This document shows, piece by piece, positions 23,760 through 35,879 of a stretch of DNA of 64,000 nt. The stretch lies in NCBI GenBank assembly GCA_037176885.1, contig JAWWNJ010000081.1:992001-1056000 (forward strand). Direction: 5' to 3'. Source of the DNA: Favolaschia claudopus. Taxonomy: Eukaryota > Basidiomycota > Agaricomycetes > Agaricales > Mycenaceae. The translations under genes were made by a program, and so were the position numbers. The notes beneath the pieces are model-generated. The model saw nothing but the letters and a program-made list of their open reading frames with translations. It did not search any database and was not told where the DNA came from. Each line of letters begins with the position of its first letter. Within the stretch, counting starts at the first letter, position 1.

Positions 23760-24960
23760 TGATCACGTTTAATCGTTGAAGTATTTCACCTGATACAGCA
23801 TTTCAGCGTTAACGAACGTGAAGGTCGAGAGGAAGGGGGTCACGTAGTTACGGTCACACTGTTGATCGGATCTTGCCGTCAAATCAATGCGCCGTTTACA
23901 GATCGAACTTTATTTTCTGAAAGTTAATTACGGGCAGCAGTGGGCTGAAGGAGATTGGTTGAGACCGCAAAGTACGGCTGCTTGAGTGGGGTTTTTTTTT
24001 GTCATTGTTTGGATCGAGTTATTCCCGTCCAAATCTGATTTATTCAACTGCGCAGCGTTGAAGTTCAAGCGTTCGAGGTTCCATAGATAAGTACAAGTAC
24101 TTGAGTTGAGTCATCATTTCCTATCCCACAACCCCGCATTGTTGCAGTTTCTGCCGCTGCAGACTTCAAATAAGAGCGTTATCAATTGAATCAAATCCGA
24201 GGTGACCTCCGAGTCGAGTCTTCGCAAATCTGTCAGTGCCGTTCAATATGATTTTGAGCTACCAATAGATCGACGGCTGAGTAGCTCCCTCAAGGAAGGC
24301 ATTGATATTCAGGTTCAGGCTGTCCGGGGAAGTTGCCACACGCACTGGCAAAGACGACCTTGTTTTGTGTCGAGCGACTTGGACCTGGTTTGATGAACTT
24401 TACGATACACTGGGCGAATATGACCCAGAGAAATACTAACCGTTGCGCTACATAAGTGTATAAGTATCCGTACATGATGAAGATCAATGTGGACAGTCAG
24501 ATACCGAACGTGGTCGCGCAAGCATCGTGAATCCTCGAGCCCTGGTAGCGTTACGCTTTTCGAGATACTTTGGGAGCGTCTACAGTTTCAGCGAAAGCAG
24601 GTTACTTATCACTTACGAGCGGCGTCACGTAGGTCTCAGTATTCTTCAGAGCGGGGAGAGCTTTCCTGCGCATAGAAGTTTACTGACTTGCTTACGTCGA
24701 AAATAATCTGTAAATCGAGTTCAACAGCGAGTCGATCGATCAGTGCAGCTTAGACGTGACTCACAAAGCATCGCGAGACCGAATTATATCCCTTTTATCA
24801 GCAAACGTGAGCGCTTTGCTTTGTATCAATTCTGTACGATACGGAACAAATCTGCCGTCTAGGCTGTCACCTGTGTTCCGAAATCAACGAGAGTTAATTA
24901 AGCTCGGAGCGTCAGAGCTGTTCGAAGTAGCTTGAAGACTCGCCTCGGATAACTACAAGG
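23760..24960. other. no recognisable gene
   Basis: Upstream region of the kinase gene, with short ORFs only. Nothing was recognised on either strand. Confidence 0.4.
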
Positions 24961-24989
24961 AACTTAAGGTGAATCCAAACCAGTCCTGA

Positions 24990-25490
24990 AACAAGAGGCA
25001 GGTCCCCGAGGAGGGTTTGACTCGGTTAAGTGCTTGAGGGAGGCGACGTCGGGAGAGCGAGGATGACGAGATTGAGTGGTGTATGTATGGAGAGGGAGGA
25101 GAGAGATGCAGAGCAAAGATAGCCTTGTGAATTGCGGCGGCGGATTTCGATATGACGTGAAGAGATTGGGATTTGATGGTTGACTCTGGGGGCGACCGGT
25201 GGAACGAGGGAGGAATTTCATCATTGAGGCGCCGTCGGCCGTCGGATTCGCGGTGAGGTACGCAAGACTAGAGACGATGACGGCGGGATCTGAGGGGGGA
25301 GAGACCTAGAGCGAAGACGCGAGGAACAGTTTTCACTGAGTGCGCAGATGCGCGAAGAGAATCATCGCGGCGGCGGCGGCAGAATTTCGATGAGATGCAA
25401 GGAGATTGGGATTTGAGGTTTGACTCTGGGAGCGAGTGGGATCGGCGTCGCAGCGGGGTGTGGACTGGATGACTAGATTCAGTGGCGATT
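24990..25490. repeat. degenerate local direct duplication
   Basis: A block with GCGGCGGCGGATTTCGAT, GAGATTGGGATTTGA and TTGACTCTGGG at 25132-25192 recurs at about 25369-25428 as GCGGCGGCGGCAGAATTTC, GAGATTGGGATTTGA and TTGACTCTGGG. A second shared element, TGACNAGATTNAGTGG, occurs at about 25068 and 25470. The period is roughly 240-400 bases. No gene is evident here. Confidence 0.55.
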
Positions 25491-25586
25491 TGAGGTGTTG
25501 GGATGAACGCGTGTTCATGTACCGGCAGTGACAAAGCAATTGTGTCGGTTCCGATGCACTGAGAAATTCGCATACCTTCAGAACCT

Positions 25587-28500
25587 GTGTCCATTCATCA
25601 TGTGTCTTGCAAGCCGTTGATTCCGACTGAGAACGAGTCACTTCAAGGAACAAGATTGAAAGAACGTTGTGAAGAGCGCGCAAACCTTACCAACATAAGA
25701 CGGCTCTCAACGAGAACTTTTTCAGATTCGGAGGATGTGGCTGCGCGGACAGACAATCGGCATATCGGAAGCATACGAACTCGAAGGTGGCCAACCAGAA
25801 TAGATTCACATTCAATTTCAATTTCGAAAGGCTTCGTAGATTGTCAATGGACTGTAGGGCTAGAAGTCGTCGAGCCGGAAAGAAGACATGTTCAGGACTC
25901 CAAAGGGAAGAGTCGACCCCGTCAAATTCTAGCTGGACGGCGAGAGGAGCGGAGTCGACATCGCGGTCGTGGTGGTTGGGGTGAAAGAGCAGGATCGGCC
26001 GAAGAACGCCGATCACTGCCACAACAAGCGTCAATACTCTGTTTGTCTTTCTCCTCCGCACTCACTTTCGCTCGTCTCAAGTTGGTACCCCCATACGAAG
26101 ACTCTGAAACCTACGATACGCTGATGCTAGTCTCAGCGTGCCTCACCGACTTTCTCCGTCCTCAAGATCTTGTTGCGGGTCTTTGGGAGAAATTTGGGAG
26201 ACAAGATCTTGGAGCAGTTTGCTCTTGGTGACGAATGTCTTCGACGTAGCGGGTGGCGGGAACCGGGGAACGGCTGAAAGCACTTAACTCCCCACACCCG
26301 CACCGCTACAGCAATCACAAGTAGCATCCGTGAAAGGTGCGTCACATCTGTCGCTTTTTTGTGTGCCTCCCGTCTGAAGCGTATCAAGCAGCATCTGTAT
26401 GTTCCGAAGCTATAAGCCCCCTAGCTCGTGCTGCACGACTCTGCTTGGGCTGCCGCTGTGGTGAAAGGCAAGAAACGCAGCGGGTCGAATTTGGAGAAAC
26501 AATCTGATCCAAAGTTTGGATGTCGGTGCGAGGTGAGCGTGTTTTTGTCTCAACGAAACTCCCCTCAATCATGTACCCCAAGCTCTGGTCTCAGGCTAGC
26601 CTCCGCTCCACGGAACCGTGAATTCCCGACTGTCTGCCCCGTGCGTCTCGTTTCCCCATATACCTCCATCCCCGCTGGTACCGACGCTAACGCGTGTATA
26701 TAGCTAATCATTCTGTACCTCCGCTGACCCGAGCTGCGTTGTCGAGCGTGGACGAAGCCGCCTCCCCGGTGATGTTATGACATGGCTCCTCAGCGTGGCT
26801 GTATTTTCACCTCCAGAAGCTCGCCATGCATCTGAAAACAGTCAACGGTATGCATGTCAGCCAACGAGGTACCCCTTCGTTCCCTTGCGCAAAAACCTCA
26901 CGTTGACGAGCGCACACCTATTTAGAATTCTCGTCACTGCTGCTGGGAATGTCTTCGCCGGCGATGACGTGGCGCTCTCGTCGTCCGCCAGCTGCCGCTT
27001 GTCGATCGTCCCCACTTCCGATGAGACTCTTTCCGGCTTTCAGACAAACGACATTTCCGACTAGGCGGCGCCTGTCTGTGATCTGATGAGTGGGTAGGCT
27101 TCGCTCACCCGATTCAGTATGTCCGTCCTCACTGTCGCCGCCTCCCTGGCTTCCATAGCAATGACGCGGTGCTGGGGTAGGCGAGCGGCATCGAGCGGTC
27201 TCCATCCCTCGAATCGTCTCCCCAAATCACACACTCGTCCCACCGCCCCCTCTGCCAGCGCTCATCTCCGACGTCTTGCATCTCACAACATCCAAGGACA
27301 GTGCGCGGGGGATGCCATCGCGGTATTGCGTTAAGGATGGCGCCGAATCCGTCGGTCGATAGGGGTGGGTGGGATGTGAAGGGTGAAGGAGCGGTCGTGG
27401 TGTCACTGCGAAGAAGACGGAGGTGATGGCGTCGCAGCGGTGTCGGGGCGATCGTGACAGTCAGGTGCGGCGGACGATGGGGCAGCTACACCCGCATTCC
27501 CGATCGCTTGCGTCTGCGTATACTATGTGCTTTGTCTCGCTGCCGTCACGCGCGGGATGGATGCAGGGGCTGCCTCGACAATCTCGGTGACCACCACGCT
27601 TGCTTCGCGTCTCGACGAGGTCAGGGTCGTTTCAGCCGATCTCTCTGTCTGCCCTTCGTGACACGAGCTGCGTGATTCGTTCGGCCTGTTCTCCTCGTCG
27701 AGCCAGCCGTGCGGGGGCGGAGGATGGGTGATGCGCGTGTATGCCTCGGCGGTGGATACGTCGGCGTAAAGATTGAGGCTGTGGATGCGGATGCGGATGC
27801 GGATGGACGAGGATACCGTCTGGCTGCTCTCATTCTCGTCGCATCTCCCCAGACATGCGCGCTCTCGAAAGGCTTCGTCTAGTCCGTGCCCGTCCACGAC
27901 TCCCTTCTCTCACGAGTGTCCTTCATCGCCTCCTTCCTCTATCCCTCCTCCTGCATCCCCCGCAACCTCCGCCTCCCCTATCCTCTCCACATGCTCTCAT
28001 CTCCGCGCCGCGCCATCGCTACTTCTCCACCAATAATCAATCCAAGATTGAATTGCGATTCGTCTGAATTTGGGGCGACGGCTCACGGGAATGTCGAGGA
28101 GGCGTGCCGCGGCCGCGCTCGCATTGCGCGTTTGCTTGGGTAGACGACTCGTTGTCGCGGGTGGGAGAGGATAATGCGCGGAAGGAGGGAGAGGAGGATG
28201 GGTGGTGGTGGCATCTAGACGGGTGGACGCGGGGGTGGGTGGAGGAGGAGTAGAGGAGATTCGAGATGCGGTATGGGTTGGGATGAGCGATGAGGGAAGC
28301 GCGTGGGTGAAGGTCTTGCGTTGCCTTGCTGTTTCTACCCCGGCAGACGAAAGAATAAGATCGGGTAGGATCGAAAGGAATGCCGACGTCGTCCTAGGAG
28401 TCTTGCAGACCTAGTGCGAAGGCGCGGGGGATGCGGACCCGCCGCCAGCGTTCGCAGGGACTTCTCGCCGGCTTGGAAGACCCGCCGCAGGCGGGATGGA

Positions 28501-29690
28501 GGGCGGGAGAAGGATTCCGTGTACACGCGGCCGTTCGTACAGGTATGTATGCGCATATCGCTTTTCTTTCCTTCCTTTCGTAAATTCGTATTTGCATATC
28601 TTCAGCTCGTGTCGTATTCAGCGTCGTTTCTTGCTCGCTTTCTCATTCTTTCTCCGCTTTCATTTGAGTCGGTACTGATGGTCTGCTTTTTTGTAGCTTC
28701 CTTTTTTTTCGCCCCCGCTGCAGCTGGTACACAACGCACCCTTGCGACCTCACCCTTCCTGGCCCTTCAGCTGGGCTCCTGATAGCCCATTCATTCCGAC
28801 TCCCTCATCTTGCTTTGCCTCTCATACGCCCCGACCCGCTGTATACCAAATGACTAAGCCTCAGCTTTCCCCAGTCACCGTTTTCTCGACGGCGTGCAAC
28901 CCCCGGAATTAGTGTATACCCCTTGTGCTCTACATACCCAACCCCCACCTGCCTCCCCGCTGCCCAAACTTCCTCGCGGCGTACTTCTGTTTTGGGATTT
29001 CGACGTGATGACGTAATCACGTCTGTGCGACAATATTCGTACTTTTCTCCGGCGTGACTGAGGATGCTGCTTATCGACGTCGGGTGCGTGTTCGATAGGC
29101 TCCTGGGCATGTGCAGCGTGCTTGGTTGGTTGCTGGGCGCACGCGATGGTCTTCAGTGAATCAGGTGATGGCGAATATACTGTCCACGCTTTCGCCCTCA
29201 CTGGTCGGAATCGCAAAGAGGCGTGTCGTGCAGTGTGAGGCTGTTTGCGGTGAAGCCTCAGTGCATATCTCACATCTCTATCGGCTCGCCCCCTCGTCCC
29301 CTTCGCCATCCTCTATATGCCGCTGAGAGGGAGTGGATATACGCACTCGTACAAGCTTACGTGCATTTTCTATATCACTTACAGACTGCGGTGTGATTTG
29401 TGAGAAACCATCTATCATTTGAGCTGATGATACACTCTATGTGCGAGACTCTCGGTAGACATCCTTCAGCGTCATTCGCCCCGTACATAATGCCTGTATT
29501 CTACTTCGTAGGTTTCGCCCTTTTTGTCCCATGGACACTGATTCCTCCCCGGAGCTCGAGTTTGAAATGTCCTCCCACGATCTTTTCGAGCGCCCTGTCA
29601 TACTCCTGTCATTGAATATAAAGGGGAAGGAGAGCTTTCCGACGATGCCATGCCGTCCAAATTTTTCTCAACTGCCCTGAAATGCGACTG
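25587..29690. other. GC-rich, both-strand-open stretch without an assignable gene
   Basis: Overlapping ORFs of 60-214 codons occur on both strands (for example 25587-26231 + and 27523-27897 -). None has a recognisable domain and many mirror each other. The composition shifts between purine-rich and pyrimidine-rich blocks. It may hold spliced host genes that I cannot reconstruct. Confidence 0.3.
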
Positions 29691-29782
29691 ATGTCGATCA
29701 GGGAAACACTCGGTGCATTCTACACATCGCAAAACGATCAGGCAGTGCTCTGTGGTTGTGTTTGTTGGCAGCATACCTTTAG

Positions 29783-32700
29783 CTACTTCTTGGGGGTAAT
29801 CAGATGAGGAAGAAAGAGTAAAAGTCGAGTCTTGCCTTCCCCAAACATCATACCCTCGAGTTGATTCACCGTTGGCAGTAGTGGCTCCATGTTGATTGAA
29901 CGGCGGAATCTGGCGGTGAACTGATCATCCCAATCGGCGGATTCCATAGGAGTCATAGCAGCCCCGATCGGAGGTTGAATGAGTTGCTTGGCAATCCCAC
30001 ATGCACTGGGACGTTTCTCTTTCTCCCCGTCCCAGCACATTTCAAGTAATTCCCAGAATTTGTCGAGTGCTGGGGTTCCTGTGCAGCAAGGCAGCCGCTC
30101 AGGACGTTTACCTTTCAACACGCCAAGTATGATCTGCACGTCGTTAATTAGTTCCCGGAACGCAAGCTGACCGGTCATTATCTGACGGGGTTCAAATTTT
30201 GAGCTCGGCGAATAATTATGATGTTTCTTACCTCGTAGGCAACACACCCAAAAGCGTAAATATCAGACGCAAATGTCTTTGCACCCTGCTCGAATAGTTC
30301 GGGTGCATTGTATCGCGTCGTTCCTCTATGGTTGGCAGTGGTCGAAGTCGTTAGACGCAAGGTCATCACGTTAACGATGATAGACAGGCCGAAGTCAGCG
30401 ATACAAGCTCGCTCTGAAGGCGTTACAAGAATGTTGATCTGAACGTACAATCAGTGATCCTAGTCCGCTTTTGTGAAATTGTAACTGTTATCGCACCCCT
30501 TTCAAGTCACCGTGAATCGCATTTTGGTTGTGTAGGTATTCTAATCCACTGGCGACATCAAGAATCTGGAAAGGTATTAATTTGAAAGGCGGCTGGGTGA
30601 ACTTGCGCATAATATCGACACACCATTGAGAAGCGCTTCTGTGTATCGGGGGAATTTGCTCTCAGAAATTCCATGATGTGGCCGTTTTCCATCCAGGGGG
30701 ATATCAAGCACAACCTCTGTTCGATGTAGTAGAGGCCGAAGAACGGAAGAACATTGGGATGACATAGCTGTCGCCAAATGAGTGCCTCTGCCCCGAATTC
30801 CTGAAGGATCAGTTGAAGATCAGAGAAGGAATAGATTGCTGATACAAGACTGAATCCGCACCTTAACTGCTATTGCGATATCGCTCTCTTGAAATATTCT
30901 CAACATCTTGACACAGACGCTTTGTTCGCGAACTAAACCCTTCCAAATATCTCCATAGCCCCCTCCCGCCACTTGTGTCCCGACTTTATGCAACCCAGTG
31001 AGAGTGAAACAGCGCGGGTACAGGTTAGATGCACGAGATAGCCGCCACATTGCCTTGAAAAGCATTGGTCGAATTATTGAGAAAGATTCCAGGTCCAAGA
31101 GCTACGGATTTTTAGACTTTCCGGTATAAACCGACACATGGACTTACATCCTGAAGCAAATCCAGCATTTCTTGTGCCTCTGTTCCCCGATGCTCTAGAA
31201 ATGCATCGTAGCCATCGCGCGTTTGAAGAGAACTAACCAGTCTCGCCGTCAGGTAGATGAGGCATTCAACAGCATGCGTGGATAATTTGACCATCCACAT
31301 ATGTGTTGCTACTACATGATGCTGATGCATTTCAGGTTTCAGGATCTTCACCAGCTCTTTGAAGTCGGATCGGAAGGAGAGGATAGTGGCGGAGTTTTTG
31401 CCCCCGACGTATCTGCTCGAAGTCCACCGCTCTCTACATGATGATATGAACGGGTAGAGTTCGAACCGCGCCTGAAGATTTTTGTGTGTATAAAATTAGT
31501 GGAATCCTTGTAGTGAACATGACCGACCTCGTGATTATTCTTCAAGATGAAGGATATCAGTTGCACGTGGTTGAATGTGGTAAAAGAACGCGGCAAGATA
31601 CATCCTATTGCTGGGTAAAATGCGAACAACGGCTGGAGAGTCTTTGTGTGAGGAAAATCAGTGAAATTGTCTTGTAGTGAACATAATCAACACCGACCTC
31701 GTGATTATCTAAAATGAAGAATATTAGCTGTACCCTTTCCAACGTGGTATATCTTGACGCGTGCAATATGTCGAAACATCGGTCGCATGCTTCCACTTTT
31801 AATACAGTCTCCAAGTGCGACGAGCTCCAGAATTGTTCGGAATGAATCCTTTGCGAAAGTAGCTGTGGCTCCTTGGCGTAGACTGGGCTCCCTATATCGA
31901 CTAATTTGAGCCAGTATTCGGATGTGGTGTCGATATCTAGAGCCTGAGCGAGGGGTCGAGGGATATTGAGAGACATGCAGAGCATCAAGATAAATGCACA
32001 AATACGCAGGGTAGGATCGTGGCAGGCGGACAAACAATCATCAACTCTGGTCAGGGAGCGGATCATGTTCCAGGTTTGTGAATCGATCTCTGAGACATAT
32101 CGATGCCAATCGAGTCTAACCCTAAGTGGGCCAATTTTGAATCGCTCGTGCACCCCAGAAACTTGAAGAACCGTTAGATCTGTGTCATCCCAGGCAAAGA
32201 GGTCACGATGCTGTTCCTCGCGAAGGAGGGACATAAAGGCCAGTACTGGATTGGGTTCCTCGAGCCGGAGCGTGCGGAACAAGACCCACAGAATGCTCGG
32301 CCAAGTTGGTATAAACGTCTGGAAAAGCCAGCGGCCAAGGACCAAAGGTACGCCAACACTATTTGTCTTGAAGTCAATCGGTCGTGAAGCCAGTTCTCTG
32401 CAGAAATCCGTTAACGGTTCAGACTTTCCAAACTTGTGTTGACAAACTTACGCATCGAGACAGTTGCACGACGACCCCCATGGCATCAAGCGCAGATCCG
32501 CCACCGCGTATACTTGTAAGAAAACGTTCACCCAATCCTTTATGGCCCCTGGATCGCAACGACACCGAGGGCCATGTAAAACAGTCCGAGTCGGATAGTG
32601 GTCAAAAAATTGCATCCAATCCACAATTGTTTCTTGCAGGCCAACGTCTGCATCGTTTATGGAATGCATCTCCACGATGAAGAGCCACATTAGGAATCGA

Positions 32701-33498
32701 ATCCGGGCTGTGGATTCTAAATGCGTTAGCCGCTCGGTACCGTTGACCCTTTTAGAGCACTCTTGAAGTTTCTCTGCTATAAAATTATCGCTTTGATCGA
32801 CGGAATGGTATGATTCTTGAGCACCGGGAGACCTTTCGTCTGAGTCTTGATCTGCATTCTCCGATCCTTTGATGCGCGGGTAAATTGATGCTTGAGTTCG
32901 TATTCGTCTTCATCCTCCCATAACCAGAGGTTCTGGTCCGAATTGAAAATTGTAGTCCAGAAGAGGTTCTTGGCTTTCGGGTAGAAAAGGCCAAGGTCAA
33001 CCAATCTCGACATAAAACGAATGCGGTATGTGCAATGCAGAGCCGTTGCTACTCGAGTCGTTTGTGGAAATCGCAGGGGATAGCTCCAGACGATATCCGA
33101 TAAGATTTTACTGAAGACGAAGGGCTCCATACTAAGCGAACCCAGTGCCCACGAACGTCGATAGCATGCAAAAGTCAAAGAGAGTCCGAAACGTAGATTG
33201 AGGTAGACTCACAAAGTTGAAGACTGCCCAGATGGTGCGAGGAGTACAGAAAAAAGAAAAAGAGCGGCGGACAAGAGAGATGCTTCGAGGCACTGCCTCG
33301 AGTACGCCTCGTGGTCTACAGCCTACAGCTGTTCATTCGGAATTTCCAGCTATATGGGACATCGGGCGCCTTGCCGGAAGTCATGAGACCTATCTACGGC
33401 ACTAGTCTTAGACCCCAGATGTAAATCACCGACAGCAGCGAGAAAATCATACCTGCTGTCACGAACTCGTTGGAATGCTTCGTTTCAAGAAGACAAGT
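29783..33498 (-). pseudogene. 5'-truncated duplicate of the membrane-kinase gene
   Basis: Collinear with 19.83-23.6 kb along its whole length, same orientation. The kinase half looks intact: GTQVAGGGYGDIWKG, VCVKML, HGDLKG, IADFGLS, YNAPEL and FASDIYAFGC are all present, with matching intron positions. The 5' part is damaged. Homology begins only at about 33498, so the start codon and about 40 N-terminal residues are missing. There is a one-base difference next to GTTGGAATGC relative to copy 1. The sequence around the first intron is shortened by a deletion that removes the equivalent of LQIHTVLFLHSILVSQNP. The segment at 31440-31760 is internally duplicated. Divergence from copy 1 is considerable (I guess 75-85 percent identity), so the duplication is not new. 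A shorter kinase-only product cannot be ruled out. Confidence 0.75.
31440..31760. repeat. internal tandem duplication in kinase copy 2
   Basis: Two adjacent units with a period of about 163-164 bases. CTTGTAGTGAACAT starts at 31507 and again at 31671, each followed by ACCGACCTCGTGATTAT. The preceding TTTGTGTG..AAAAT and GGGTA..GCGAAC landmarks also recur. Copy 1 of the gene has a single unit here. Confidence 0.75.
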
Positions 33499-33699
33499 CG
33501 TGCCTCCGCTTCGCTCCGGCTACACGAGAATAAATAAAGGTTCGGGACTCGCGCGCTCGAGATTCCTGAAAACATCGCTGGGAATCAGGAAATCAAGGAA
33601 AATTCTTCAAGCTGCGGTATGAAAAATCGGCCTGGCAGTGGCATGCAAGCAGATCCATTGTTTTAACTGGCAGTCCCCGGCTTCGATAAATAGCAATTG

Positions 33700-34091
33700 A
33701 AATTAAATGATTGAATCAGCTGGGTTTTCGGCGGTGGCAAAAAATCAGATGTACATACCCGTCGTGAGACCCATTGGCGCTATAATTCGGACTCGAAAGC
33801 GGTGATGTAGGGTTTACGCTCCCTTGGCCGCCGAGAAGCTGCACCACGGCTTGGTCGGTTGCAGTGAAAAGGGCACTGTTAGCGAAGGCGGATGCGTTCA
33901 AGGGGCTATGGAAAAAGTACGAACGGAGACGCTGGAGAAACGGGATCCAGGAGGAAAAGATCGGCGTAAGAGGGGTTTATTATCTGGCGTTGCATGGGAA
34001 GCCTAGGAGAGCAGTGTTTACTTGTTGAGTATGCAGAGTCCCGGATCAAGAAATTGTCACTTGCAATGGCGGCAGAATTTGAAGGAGACAT
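33700..34091 (-). CDS. possible small spliced gene, unrecognised
   Basis: On the minus strand an ATG near 34091 reads MSPSNSAAIASDNFLIRDSAYST. After a likely intron (GTAAAC.. to an acceptor near 33907) it continues LNASAFANSALFTATDQAVV, QLLGGQGSVNPTSPL and SANGSHDG to a GTATGT donor at about 33762. The residue composition is protein-like (Ser/Ala/Asn-rich), but the ends are unknown and no family is recognised. Confidence 0.3.
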
Positions 34092-34109
34092 TGACGAGAC
34101 ACGACGGTT

Positions 34110-34600
34110 TTGCAGTTTGAGAGAGGATTTTGGACACGGATTTGAGTTGTGCGGTGTCTATCAGTAGACCAAACGAGCGGCTTTGGCGTGAAGTTTTCAA
34201 GTAGTTGATGCATTTGCAACAAATTTGCAAACTTTATACTTACCAGCAGCCGCTGCTAGTGAGCAGCGCAAGGATTCTGAATGTCAAGATTGACCGGAAT
34301 CTAGGCGCCACTTGCGTAGTCCGCCGCAATTAGAATAATCGGTATCTCGAACGTAGAGGCCTGCAACAGGGTACCGACATGGAAGTTGGGAGCAAGAAAG
34401 CTACTTATCGGCCGAAAACGGAGTGGCGTCGATAGGAGCCGATTCCGCCGAAGACAACACACGTCAATAATGAGCCGTAATCTCCTTCTTCTTTCTCCTC
34501 CGTCTCTTCGCTCAGCGCTGATGAAATTCACGCTTCTACAGCGCGTATACCTTTACTTTTGCACATCCGACAAGGGATACTGACTCGAGGGATCTTGTAG
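34110..34600. other. no clear gene
   Basis: A short stretch before the F-box fragment. It may hold the missing 5' exons of that gene, but no F-box motif was found. Confidence 0.35.
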
Positions 34601-34624
34601 ACTGCAAGACCGATATAAACGGAC

Positions 34625-35440
34625 TTGACTCGAGACGGCGATTTCTGGAAACGCAGGGAAGCTTCCGGGGAGCGTATGCAGGATCCTCAGTGGTGTGTTT
34701 ATGGTGGCAGCAGCGATGTTGCATTTAAAGCCTTGCGCGAACTCGTTCTTCATTACGTCCCTGTCGAGTCCTGCATCACTTTCCTTCAAATCGACCACAG
34801 TTGGTCGCTCACTCGTTTCGAGGCGCATTTCGAATTTCCTCCGACCACCGCAGAATATATGCTCATTCACAGCCTTATCGCGGAACGCCTCAGCGCAGAG
34901 ACGCTCAACTTTCTCCAACTCGATGCATCTTGGGCTAACCGGCCCGATGACATTCCTCCTGATATGCTCGTCACTTTCGAAGTCATGCGCCCCCTGCTCG
35001 GATTCTCCCACTTACGGGACGTGGTAATACATTCCCTCGGGGGAGTTGTGTTGAACGATCTTGAAATTGAAAACATTGCGAAAGCTTGGCCGATGCTGGA
35101 AGATCTTCGATTCTCCGGCGACGGATGGCGCCCTCTCCCTACTCGCATCACTCTCGCGGGTCTACGGACGTTGGTTCGCCAGTGCCGAAAGCTCAGATCG
35201 CTGTGGATATCGTTTGACGCTTTTATAATTCCCCCTGCCGGCGCTGACGGGATCCCGGACAACGAACGCAGTAGATTGGCACATTTGAGAATGGATGATT
35301 CCATTCCGAGCAGCCACCCGGAGCCGCTCGCAGCGTATCTTCATGCACTGTTCCCGGAGCTGCAAACCTTTGAGGTGAACGTTTGCCTCACACAGGATGC
35401 GTGGAAGGAGGTTAAACAACGCCTCTGGATGTTGAAATAA
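34625..35440 (+). pseudogene. C-terminal LRR part of an F-box-type protein, 5' end missing
   Basis: An open frame of about 270 codons. Its LRR-like strands resemble the C-terminal half of Agaricomycete F-box/LRR proteins: FKALRELVLHYVPVESCITFL, LSAETLNFLQL, MRPLLGFSHLRDVVI, LEIENIAKAWPMLEDLRF, LAGLRTLVRQCRKLRSLWI and LHALFPELQTFEVNV. No F-box and no convincing start codon precede it. The first ATG in frame is only at about 34676. It is either the last exon of a gene whose upstream exons I missed, or a truncated relic. Confidence 0.6.
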
Positions 35441-35449
35441 GGTCAGTTA

Positions 35450-35879
35450 CATAGTAATGAATCCTTGGCTTTGTGTGTGGAAGCGCGTTTGTTTGCCCTC
35501 TCCCTTCCGTAGCTTGCATCCATGATGATCCTATAACTGTCCTATATTCGTTCCAAGTACTGTGGACTTGGCACTTGTTCTTCATCAGGTGGTCGTTGCT
35601 TGTCCCCCTCAGAAAATGGGTAACTCGAGACTATATCGTGTCAATTTAATCCGAATTGATTGAAATTCCTGGTACCGTTAGGGTCCAGGTCTCCAAACGA
35701 TAATTGCAATGTGTCCGCGTATTGATCTGTGTCTATGTCCGTCCGTCCGTCTGCATCTTTCGGCGACTTATGTCCGTCTGAGCCTCTGACTCATCTCCTT
35801 GACATATGTACCGGCACCGACAACCGTGCCATCAATCCTGTCGAAACGCTTGTCCTTTCCGACCTTTCCCTCTCCGACC
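35450..35879. other. intergenic, likely promoter of the cysteine-module gene
   Basis: No ORF with a recognisable product. GTCCGTCCGTCCGTCTG at about 35738 is a short tetranucleotide repeat. Confidence 0.4.

Noticed and set aside
25587..26231. 214-codon plus-strand ORF
   Set aside because: Arg/Ser-rich with no domain, and opposed by an equally long minus-strand frame. Likely a chance opening in GC-rich DNA.
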